Origin: Hyphomonadaceae bacterium UBA2389
Lineage (GTDB): Bacteria > Pseudomonadota > Alphaproteobacteria > Caulobacterales > Aquidulcibacteraceae
Direction: 5' to 3'
NCBI GenBank assembly: GCA_002343395.1
Contig: DDSN01000124.1
Coordinates: 150-22,886, forward strand
Length of the DNA stretch: 22,737 nucleotides
In this document: positions 14,008-21,186 of the stretch, one piece after another
Position numbering within the stretch: the stretch's first letter is position 1
Layout of the letters: every line of letters starts with the position of its first letter
The notes under the pieces: model-generated
The model's input: the letters and a program-made list of their open reading frames with translations, nothing else
What the model was told of the DNA's origin: nothing
Databases searched by the model: none
Translations under genes and position numbers: made by a program

Positions 14008-16151
14008 GGCTGCGCTTGCGCGGCCTCACCCTCGGCCGGAAGCAGGGTTTCAGGCGCCTCGCCAGGCGCCATGATCGGCTGCACCTGCACGGGCCGCGGC
14101 GCGCGTCGCGCAAACGCCGTCAACCCGGGCACGTTGACCGCGCCGTCGTAGACTTCGATGTTCGCGCCCTCGAACGCCGCGCCGACAGGCTCAACGCGGC
14201 CGCCCAGACAATCGCCGAGGAAGTGCTCAAGGATCGCGAAGTACGATAGCCGGTTGGCAGGGCGGTGAAGTACAGCGCCCTCATCGGGAAAGGAAAGATA
14301 GGTGAAGGCGCCGCGAGTCGCGCGTGCGGCCTGCGCCAACTGGTCCATGTCCGGTCGCGGCGCGCGCGGATCGACCCCGCCGAACGCCAGGAACAAGGGT
14401 CCGCGAATCTCGCCCGCGCGAAAAACTGGCGACTGTTCGCGCAGCGCCTGACGGCCCTCGCGCGTGCGGACATCGCCCACGCGGGCATAGAGCGCCTCGC
14501 GCTCGGAGGGCGGCGCGCCATCGACGTACGAAAACAGGTTGCCGAAACCGCTCAAGCTGGCGCCGCACCGAAACCGGTCCGGCGAAAACGTCATCCCCGC
14601 GATCGCCGCGTAACCGCCAAAGCCCTGCCCGACGATGGCGATGCGGCTTGGTTCCGCGATCCCGTTGTCAATCGCCCAGCCGGCGGCGTCGCGCAGATCG
14701 TCTTGTACACGACGGCCCCACTCGCCGTTCGCGGCGTTGAGAAACGCCTTGCCAAATCCGCTTGAGCCGCGCGTGTTGACGCTCATCACGGCATAGCCGC
14801 GGCTTGCCAGCCATTGATGCAAGGGATTGAAGCCAAAGCTCTCCCGCCCCCAGGGCGCGGGCAAGGCCGTGATCACGAGCGGCGTCGGCTGTTCAGGCCG
14901 TGCATCGCCGTTCTCGTCCGCGCCGGCTGGCAAGGTGAGATAGCTCACCAGCGTCAGGCCGTCGCGGGCGGCGATTTCAATGGGCGTTGTCGGCTGCAGA
15001 CTCGCGCCTTCGATGGCAGGCCGATGGCGGAACAGCAGCGAGAGCTGGCGTCCGTCACGCGCCAGGCGATCATACAGGTAGGAGCGCGGCGGCGCCGTCG
15101 GCCCCTCTTCCACGACGATCCAGCGCGCGTCGTCCTGACTGCGGGAAACAACCTGAAAGTCGTTGGCGAGCTGTGCGTCGAGAAAATCGAGATCGGCTTG
15201 CGTCTCCGGCAGCAGCGCGCGCCACTCGCGGCGCAGATACTCCGTCGCGAACGCTTCGGGCGCATTGGTCGCCGGGTCGAGCCACACATCGATGACGTCC
15301 GCGCGCTCGCTTTCGCCCACAACGGTCTTCGAACCGGTTTCGAGATCGACCCGCACCAGCGCCGTTCGATCGCGCCCAGCTGAATCGAACATCAGGAATG
15401 AGCGGCCGTCGCCATCCATCGCGATCGGCGTCGATGAGAGCGCATCCTCAAAGGGGATCGCGGCGACCACGCGCCATGCCCCGTCATCGGCGCGCGCGGC
15501 CACTTCCCCCGCCCCGCCCGGCAAACGCCGGACGCCAAGCCGCACCGCGCCGCCGCGATCGAGAATGAAGCGTGTGAAGCCGCCGTCATTGCGCAGCAAC
15601 TGCGTGCGCTCTCCGGTGGCGAGGTCGATGCGAAATACGTCCGGCCAGTCGCGATCGCGCGTGTTGAGCGTCACGATCACGGCGCCCGGATCGGCGGCGC
15701 GCACGCCCAGAATTTCAGCTTGTGCGTTTTCCGGCGTGAGCGGTCGCGGCGCGCCGCCGCCGGCATCCACCGCGAACAAGCGGGCGGCGCGGCCGGCGCC
15801 GTCTTCCTGCGCGTAAACCAGCGTCGTGTTGTCCGCCGCCCACATGAACTGGCGCACGCCACTGTCGCGTTCATCGGTCAGCGCGCGCGCTTCATCGAGC
15901 GCCCCGACGCTCAGAACCCAAAGATTCATCACCCCATCACGCGGCGCCAGGAATGCGACGGCGTCCCCGCGCGGCGACACCTGTCCCGACGAACGCATCG
16001 GATCGCCAAACAAATCCGCGCGGGAAAGGAGGCGCGATGTCGAGGGCGCGACTTCGGGCGCCGTCGGCGCGCGGCCGCAACCAGCGACCGATGCCGCCAG
16101 CCCCAGAGCGAACCCCGCTCCAGCCCAAAATTTGAGGTCACGCGTCCCCAC
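14004..16151 (-). CDS. S9-family prolyl-oligopeptidase-like lipoprotein lacking the catalytic triad (probable pseudopeptidase)
   Basis: A 715-aa envelope lipoprotein. GTG start with AAGG upstream; signal peptide to the lipobox VAGC (Cys25). Residues 45-400 resemble the S9 beta-propeller (SPRGDAVAFLAPRDGVMNLWV..., repeated blade-like segments), and about 400-665 is the alpha/beta-hydrolase domain. The fold markers are well preserved (WLASRGYAVMSVNTRGSSGFGKAFLNAANGEWG), yet the active site is gone: oxyanion motif HGGP is LPAP (residues 430-433), the nucleophile elbow is GQGFGGY (Gly510 in place of Ser), and the DEGH His is Ala626. The Asp remains (Asp594). The frame is intact through 715 codons, so it is not a decaying gene. 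A C-terminal tail of about 45 residues is Pro/Ala-rich. A non-catalytic binding or scaffold role is inference. Confidence 0.85.
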   Translation of the reverse strand: MGTRDLKFWAGAGFALGLAASVAGCGRAPTAPEVAPSTSRLLSRADLFGDPMRSSGQVSPRGDAVAFLAPRDGVMNLWVLSVGALDEARALTDERDSGVRQFMWAADNTTLVYAQEDGAGRAARLFAVDAGGGAPRPLTPENAQAEILGVRAADPGAVIVTLNTRDRDWPDVFRIDLATGERTQLLRNDGGFTRFILDRGGAVRLGVRRLPGGAGEVAARADDGAWRVVAAIPFEDALSSTPIAMDGDGRSFLMFDSAGRDRTALVRVDLETGSKTVVGESERADVIDVWLDPATNAPEAFATEYLRREWRALLPETQADLDFLDAQLANDFQVVSRSQDDARWIVVEEGPTAPPRSYLYDRLARDGRQLSLLFRHRPAIEGASLQPTTPIEIAARDGLTLVSYLTLPAGADENGDARPEQPTPLVITALPAPWGRESFGFNPLHQWLASRGYAVMSVNTRGSSGFGKAFLNAANGEWGRRVQDDLRDAAGWAIDNGIAEPSRIAIVGQGFGGYAAIAGMTFSPDRFRCGASLSGFGNLFSYVDGAPPSEREALYARVGDVRTREGRQALREQSPVFRAGEIRGPLFLAFGGVDPRAPRPDMDQLAQAARATRGAFTYLSFPDEGAVLHRPANRLSYFAILEHFLGDCLGGRVEPVGAAFEGANIEVYDGAVNVPGLTAFARRAPRPVQVQPIMAPGEAPETLLPAEGEAAQAQP

Positions 16152-16262
16152 GCCCCAAACCTTACAATTCTGTCACCCAGCGGCAAGCCGCGTGGCTGAC
16201 AAGGAGTTCACCTTTGCGGCATCGGTGGGGCAAACCCTGCATCGGGGCAGCGTTTACCCTTT

Positions 16263-16291
16263 TTGACACCCCGCCCGGCGCAGCCTATCTG
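16263..16291 (+). promoter_or_regulatory. Candidate promoter for carA
   Basis: A consensus -35 TTGACA (16263-16268) is followed after 17 nt by TATCTG (16286-16291), a poor -10. Transcription would start at about 16298-16301, essentially at the TTG codon at 16301, which would make the message leaderless or nearly so. The site lies inside the alternative longer carA frame, which argues for the shorter protein. Confidence 0.4.
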
Positions 16292-16300
16292 ACTGCCGCT

Positions 16301-17482
16301 TTGGCCAAACCGACTCACTCCTCCGCCGCCACCGGCGCGCTCGTGCTCGCCGATGGGTCCGTTTTCCTGGGTCAGGGGGTGGGCGCCGCCGGCGCCGCCG
16401 AGGGCGAGGTCTGCTTCAATACCGCTATGACGGGGTACCAGGAAATCCTGACCGACCCCTCCTACGCCGCCCAAATCGTGGCCTTCACCTTCCCGCACAT
16501 CGGCAATGTCGGAACCAACGACGGCGACGTGGAGACCTCCTCGCCCGCCGCATCGGCCGCCGCGCGCGGAGCTGTGTTTCGCACGCTGCCGACGCCGCCT
16601 TCGAACTGGCGCGCCGAAGAGACGCTCGATGCCTGGCTGAAGAAGCGCAACATCATTGGCCTCGCTGGCCTCGACACGCGCGCGCTGACGCGCCGCATTC
16701 GCGAGCACGGCTTGCCGAACGGCGTCATCGCTCACACGCCCGACGGCAAGCTCGATCTCGATGCTTTGAAAGCGCGCGCGAAAGCCTGGCCGGGTTTGGT
16801 CGGGCTCGATCTCGCGAAAGAGGTCACCTGCGCGCAGAGCTACGCCGTGAGCGAAGGCCGCTGGCAATGGCCCGAAGGCGTGAGCGCCGTGAAGAAGCCC
16901 AAGTTCACCGTCGTGGTCATGGACTATGGCGTCAAGCGCAACATCCTGCGCGCGCTCGGCGATGTCGGCGCCAAGTGCATCGTGCTGCCGGCGGAAGCCA
17001 CCGCCGAGGAAGCGCTCGCGCACAAGCCTGACGGCGTGCTGCTCTCAAATGGCCCCGGCGATCCAGCCGCCACGGGCACGTACGCCGCGCCGCAAATCAA
17101 GAAGCTGGTCGACAGCGGCGTGCCGGTGATGGGCGTGTGCCTCGGCCACCAGATGCTGGGCTTAGCGCTCGGCGCGCGTACGCTGAAGATGCCGCAAGGC
17201 CATCACGGCGCCAACCATCCTGTACAAGACAAGGCCACCGGCAAGGTCGAGATCGTGTCGATGAACCATGGCTTCGCCATCGACGCCGCCACGCTGCCCA
17301 AGGGCGTGAAGGAAACCCACGTGTCTTTGTTCGACGGCAGTAACTGCGGCATCGAACTCGAAGGCAAGCCGGTGTTCTCGGTGCAGTATCACCCGGAAGC
17401 GAGCCCGGGCCCCCAGGACAGCCACTATCTGTTCGAACGCTTCGCGAAGCTGATGGCGAAGAAGGCGAAAAGCGCGGCGTGA
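16301..17482 (+). CDS. carA: Carbamoyl-phosphate synthase small (glutaminase) subunit CarA
   Basis: Hydrolyses glutamine and channels ammonia to CarB for carbamoyl phosphate, feeding pyrimidine and arginine synthesis. With the TTG at 16301 the product is 393 aa, about the family length. The N-terminal CPSase domain begins TGALVLADGSVFLGQG with GEVCFNTAMTGYQEILTDPSYA. The C-terminal class I amidotransferase has the nucleophile in GVCLGHQMLG (Cys280) and the His/Glu pair in YHPEASPGP (His364, Glu366). No in-frame ATG or GTG lies before the conserved region. The alternative is a TTG at 16214 with AAGGAG 7 nt upstream, giving 422 aa with an extra N-terminus not expected in the family. carB is not adjacent in this window. 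Confidence 0.95.
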   Translation: MAKPTHSSAATGALVLADGSVFLGQGVGAAGAAEGEVCFNTAMTGYQEILTDPSYAAQIVAFTFPHIGNVGTNDGDVETSSPAASAAARGAVFRTLPTPPSNWRAEETLDAWLKKRNIIGLAGLDTRALTRRIREHGLPNGVIAHTPDGKLDLDALKARAKAWPGLVGLDLAKEVTCAQSYAVSEGRWQWPEGVSAVKKPKFTVVVMDYGVKRNILRALGDVGAKCIVLPAEATAEEALAHKPDGVLLSNGPGDPAATGTYAAPQIKKLVDSGVPVMGVCLGHQMLGLALGARTLKMPQGHHGANHPVQDKATGKVEIVSMNHGFAIDAATLPKGVKETHVSLFDGSNCGIELEGKPVFSVQYHPEASPGPQDSHYLFERFAKLMAKKAKSAA

Positions 17483-17544
17483 AGGGGCGGCGACCGCTTT
17501 TGGCCCATTTGAGACGCTTGGCGGTTTCGCGCTACGAGTAGAGG

Positions 17545-17910
17545 ATGACTATTTCGCCACCACTTTTCCCTGAAGATGATGGGCTGAACGATTTAGCAGA
17601 TAGGCTCGCAACGGAGCTATCAACTGCGTTCGGCTATTCACTACCGGAGGCGGAGAGTCACATCCGCAACTTCTACCTCGATTACCAACGTTCGATTCCT
17701 GAACAGCGCGAAATCATGAAAAAGAAAGGTGTTTCGGCCGAGCCCATGACTGCCGAGGAAGTCTTTGGGCACGAAGACAGTTGGTTGGTTCTTGAGATCG
17801 GATATCGCCTTGCAGGCGGTGATGTGCGCGGGACGAAATTCCTCGAATGGCGAAATGGCTGCTGGGATGCGCTTAAGAGCGGGCAACGAGTGCCGACCCC
17901 AAACATCTAG
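17545..17910 (+). CDS. Hypothetical 121-aa protein of atypical base composition
   Basis: An acidic, soluble-looking protein with no signal peptide or membrane segment; family not recognised. The N-terminal half looks helical (DGLNDLADRLATELSTAFGYSLPEAESHIRNFYLDYQRSIPEQ). The C-terminal half has aromatic and Gly residues (HEDSWLVLEIGYRLAGGDVRGTKFLEWRNGCWDALKSG). The codons are visibly richer in A/T at third positions than in flanking carA or the glycosyltransferase gene. An AGAGG abuts the ATG, so the ribosome site is unusually close. It stands alone between carA and a convergent gene. Either a lineage-specific acquisition or a small stress/immunity-type protein would fit; there is no evidence for a specific role. 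Confidence 0.65.
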   Translation: MTISPPLFPEDDGLNDLADRLATELSTAFGYSLPEAESHIRNFYLDYQRSIPEQREIMKKKGVSAEPMTAEEVFGHEDSWLVLEIGYRLAGGDVRGTKFLEWRNGCWDALKSGQRVPTPNI

Positions 17911-17985
17911 TTTTTGATGTCCGCTTCCGGCGAAATACGGACTCGCCATTCTGGAACGCGGAACGAACCCGGCGGACTTTTGCCC

Positions 17986-19089
17986 TCACGACTGTCTGGA
18001 CATCTGGCGGCGGTTGGCGGCCAACGCGTAGATTCGCGTTGTCTGCGTTGCCGTTTCTTCGGGTGAAAATGCACCGCGACCGCGCTCGCCGGCCGTCGCC
18101 GCCAAGTTTCTCAAGAGCGCGCGATCATGATAAAGCCGCTCAATCGCCGCGCACAGTCTGGCGACCGAGCCTGGCTCAATGAGAAGGCCCGAGACGCCAT
18201 CCTCAATATACTCGCCAAAGGCGCCAACGCGGGAAGCTATCATCGCTTTGCCCATGCCGAGGCCAAACGCGATGATGCCGGAAGCCGAGCCCTCGATGTA
18301 GGGAAGGAGCAGCGCATCAGCGCTTGCGATTGATCGCTCGAAAGCGGCGGGGCCAAGGCCGCCGCCCACGATCCGCAACCATTCCTCCGCGCCGGCCGGC
18401 GCGCCCGCGAGTTCCGGCCCCTTGCCGGCGAGAGTAAGCCTAATCCGTAAGCCTCTGCGCCGAAGCCTCTCGCAGGCCTCCAAGGCAATGGCAACGCCCT
18501 TGTAGGCTTCCATGCGCCCGAGCAGCAGGATCTCCAGGGCATCGCCATCGCCGCTTGCGCCAGCAGCCACGTGACGGGCGCGGAACGCCGGGTGCGCGAC
18601 CACATGAAGACGGTCGCTGACGGTCGGGTCTAGCGTGTACATCTGCTTTGCGATCTGCTGCCCATGCACGATCACACCATCCGCTGAGCGGCGCAGACGT
18701 TCTCGGACGCCGCCAAATGAAAGGTGCATACGGCTGTCGCGGCCCGGGTGATTGGTTGCGTCATGCACCGTGAGAACACGCGGGTACCGCGCAGCCAGAG
18801 TCCAAAGCGCCAAACACTGGGCCGATCCGCTCTCCTGAAAGTGCACAACGTCGGGATCCATGGATTTCAGAAGACGCGAAAAGCTAGACAATGAAGCCAG
18901 CACGAACGCGGGCTTTCGAAGCTTGCTTGCTTCGAAGAGAGTTACGTCAAATTCAGGCGACGGCTCGCCGACCTCAGCGAGGAAATTCGCGCGCGGCAGA
19001 AACGCTGCGACCGTGTGATCGCTTCGCAGCGCTTCCGTCAATGTCAGGCAATAGAGGCTGAAGTGAAGCCCAACCAGAACGACTTTCAT
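17986..19089 (-). CDS. GT4-family (GT-B fold) glycosyltransferase
   Basis: A 367-aa cytosolic or peripheral glycosyltransferase that would transfer a sugar from a nucleotide donor to an envelope or extracellular glycan acceptor. The N-terminal Rossmann domain starts MKVVLVGLHFSLYCLTLTEAL and contains MDPDVVHFQESGS and RVLTVHDATNHPG. The C-terminal domain has the donor-binding run EILLLGRMEAYKGVAIALEAC, LTLAGKGPEL, ADALLLPYIEGSASGIIAFGLGMGKAMIAS and GVSGLLIEPG. In the EX7E region the first Glu is present (IEGSASG) but the second is not, a variation seen in part of the family. The start at 19089 is preferred over 19152 because the fold begins there and a GAGGG lies upstream. No other glycan genes are nearby, so the pathway is unknown. 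It is divergent from dusB. Confidence 0.87.
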   Translation of the reverse strand: MKVVLVGLHFSLYCLTLTEALRSDHTVAAFLPRANFLAEVGEPSPEFDVTLFEASKLRKPAFVLASLSSFSRLLKSMDPDVVHFQESGSAQCLALWTLAARYPRVLTVHDATNHPGRDSRMHLSFGGVRERLRRSADGVIVHGQQIAKQMYTLDPTVSDRLHVVAHPAFRARHVAAGASGDGDALEILLLGRMEAYKGVAIALEACERLRRRGLRIRLTLAGKGPELAGAPAGAEEWLRIVGGGLGPAAFERSIASADALLLPYIEGSASGIIAFGLGMGKAMIASRVGAFGEYIEDGVSGLLIEPGSVARLCAAIERLYHDRALLRNLAATAGERGRGAFSPEETATQTTRIYALAANRRQMSRQS

Positions 19090-19220
19090 GCGCCCTCGGC
19101 AAAGGTTGCCGTAGCCGCCAATTGTGCGCGGCGAGTTCGCTGTGCCTCTCAATCCCGAGAGGCGTAGTCAAGGCAGCGACGCAGTTGTGAGCCTGAAAAC
19201 CGCTTGCCCGTGACGCAGCG

Positions 19221-20336
19221 ATGGTCAAGTGGCATAAGTCCGCTGTGCCCACTACCCTCCCTCCCCTCGTCGCGCTCGCGCCCATGGCCGGCGTGACGGA
19301 CATTCCGGTCCGCGCGCAAGTGAAGGTGTTCGGCGGGCGCTATTGTGTGTCGGAGATGGTGGCGAGCGAACAGCTTGCGCGCGACCGCATCGACATGGTG
19401 CGCCGTGCGGCTGGCTCCGGCGTAATTTCCCCGCTGGTGATTCAGCTCGCCGGGCGCGAAGCGCGTTGGATGGCCGAAGGTGCGCGGATCGCGGAAGACG
19501 CCGGCGCCGACGTGATCGACATCAATATGGGCTGCCCATCCAAGAGCGTGACCAGCGGCCTTTGCGGCTCGGCGCTGATGCGTGATCCTGAAACGGCGTT
19601 GCGCCTCATCGAAGCGACGGTGACCGCGACGGCGCGCCCCGTAACGCTCAAGATGCGCCTAGGCTGGGATCACGCGAGCCTCAACGCCGCCGACATAGCC
19701 AAACGCGCGGAAGATGCGGGCGTGCGCATGATCACCGTGCATGGGCGCACGCGTCAGCAATTCTACGCAGGCTCGGCGGACTGGAGCGCAATCGCGCCGA
19801 TTGTCGAAGCCGTGCGCATTCCAGTGATCGCCAACGGCGATATCGCCAGCGCCGACGATGCGCGCCGCGCACTCGCGCTGTCCGGCGCGGCGGGCGTGAT
19901 GATCGGTCGTGCGGCGCAAGGCCGGCCTTGGTTGCCCGGCGCCATCGAACACGCGCTCCTACACGGCGGCGACGCTACGCCGCCGCCGCGCGAACGCCTG
20001 CTCGCGTCGCTGCTGGCGCTCTATGACGACACGCTCGCCTTTTATCCAGAGAGGCTCGGCGTGCGCGTCGCGCGCAAGCACATCGCCTGGACCATCGACG
20101 CCGTGCTCGGCTCCAGCGCCCGCGAAGCGCGAAAAGCGATCTGCATGCTGGACGATCCGACGCGCGTGCGGGCCGGCCTCCATGCCCTCTTCGGCGACGC
20201 GCCCGACCACCCTACGACTCGGTCGCGAACATCAGACGACGGCTGCGCTAATCCCGTCGACGCGCGCCGCGCTGGCGCCTATAGCATCGCCCATGCTTCT
20301 GCTCACCGCCCTCGGCACGCTCCAGCAAATCCGTGA
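19221..20336 (+). CDS. dusB: tRNA-dihydrouridine synthase DusB
   Basis: An FMN-dependent enzyme reducing uridine to dihydrouridine in the tRNA D-loop (E. coli DusB acts at U17). The TIM-barrel opens LVALAPMAGVTDIPVR. Motifs: DINMGCPSKSVTSGLCGSALMRDP with catalytic Cys105, TLKMRLGWD, ITVHGRTRQQFYAG, IPVIANGDI and GVMIGRAAQGRPWL (FMN phosphate binding). The C-terminal helical domain follows to about residue 325. The remaining 46 residues are low-complexity (DAPDHPTTRSRTSDD...), and the frame overlaps the start of prmA by 44 nt. The start is uncertain: the ATG at 19221 has a poor ribosome site, and the conserved region begins about 15 residues in. The following genes prmA and aminopeptidase P are on the same strand and closely spaced, suggesting an operon. 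Confidence 0.93.
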   Translation: MVKWHKSAVPTTLPPLVALAPMAGVTDIPVRAQVKVFGGRYCVSEMVASEQLARDRIDMVRRAAGSGVISPLVIQLAGREARWMAEGARIAEDAGADVIDINMGCPSKSVTSGLCGSALMRDPETALRLIEATVTATARPVTLKMRLGWDHASLNAADIAKRAEDAGVRMITVHGRTRQQFYAGSADWSAIAPIVEAVRIPVIANGDIASADDARRALALSGAAGVMIGRAAQGRPWLPGAIEHALLHGGDATPPPRERLLASLLALYDDTLAFYPERLGVRVARKHIAWTIDAVLGSSAREARKAICMLDDPTRVRAGLHALFGDAPDHPTTRSRTSDDGCANPVDARRAGAYSIAHASAHRPRHAPANP

Positions 20337-21162
20337 CGCCGCCGACGAACTCGACCGGCACGACCCCTCGCCCGCAGACGCGGTGAGCTGGTTCGAGGAA
20401 TCGCCCGGCAAGTTTCGTCTCGAAGTGTACGCGCCGACCAAGCAGGACGCCGCCAGCGTCGAAGCGATCGTCGGCGCCGCGGCGCCCGAGCTGCACCTCA
20501 AGCAGAAAAAGGTGAAGGCCGCCGATTGGGTGGCGATGTCGCTTGAAGGCTTGCCCGCCGTGCGCGCCGGACGCTTCGTGGTGGCGGGCGCGCACGCGTT
20601 GGCGCGCGCCCATGGCGGACGCACGCGCGTGTGGATCGAAGCCAGCGAAGCGTTTGGCACCGGCCACCACGGAACCACTTGGGGGTGCCTGCAGGCGCTC
20701 GAAGGCGAATTGCGCCGCCGCCGCGTGCGCCGCGTGCTCGATGTCGGCGCGGGCTCCGGCGTGCTGGCGATCGCCGCCGCGAAGACGGGCGCGCAAGCGC
20801 TGGCCGTGGAAATTGACCGCCGCGCCGCCGCTATCGCCGCGATCAACGCGCGGCAAAACAAGGTTGAACCGCGCGTGCGCGTCATCGCCGGCGACGGCGC
20901 CCGCTACATCGCGCACAAGAGCTTCGACCTCGTGTTCGCCAACATTCTGATGCGGCCGCTCATCCGCTTGGCGCCCAAGCTGGTGCGCGCCACCGCGCCG
21001 AACGGAACGCTCATTCTTTCGGGCTTGCTACGCAGCCAAGCGCCGCTCGTGCGCGAGGCGTACGCCAATCGCGGCATGGTGCTGGAGCGGCAAATTCCGA
21101 AGGAAGCGTGGATGACATTGGTCTGGCGCAAACCGCCGCGAACACTTAGATTCAGCGCCTGA
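20293..21162 (+). CDS. prmA: Ribosomal protein L11 methyltransferase PrmA
   Basis: A SAM-dependent methyltransferase that trimethylates lysines and the N-terminus of ribosomal protein L11. At 289 aa it has an alphaproteobacterial-type N-terminal substrate domain (DAVSWFEESPGKFRLEVYAP) and a Rossmann catalytic domain. Markers: EAFGTGHHGTTWGCLQAL, SAM motif I VLDVGAGSGVLAIAAAKTGA near residue 150, acidic ALAVEIDRRA, and the PrmA-specific FANILMRPLIRLAP. The ATG at 20293 is chosen because the conserved N-terminus starts there. It lies inside the 3' end of dusB (44-nt overlap in another frame), so translation is probably coupled. Aminopeptidase P starts 24 nt after its stop codon. Confidence 0.93.
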   Translation: MLLLTALGTLQQIRDAADELDRHDPSPADAVSWFEESPGKFRLEVYAPTKQDAASVEAIVGAAAPELHLKQKKVKAADWVAMSLEGLPAVRAGRFVVAGAHALARAHGGRTRVWIEASEAFGTGHHGTTWGCLQALEGELRRRRVRRVLDVGAGSGVLAIAAAKTGAQALAVEIDRRAAAIAAINARQNKVEPRVRVIAGDGARYIAHKSFDLVFANILMRPLIRLAPKLVRATAPNGTLILSGLLRSQAPLVREAYANRGMVLERQIPKEAWMTLVWRKPPRTLRFSA

Positions 21163-21186
21163 CATTCACCCGTAAGGACGCATCCC

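Noticed and set aside
16208..17023. 271-aa minus-strand open frame
   Set aside because: Antisense to carA; typical high-GC shadow.
17986..19089. Glycosyltransferase considered inactive because the second Glu of EX7E is missing
   Set aside because: Many active GT4 enzymes vary at that position and the rest of the donor site is intact.
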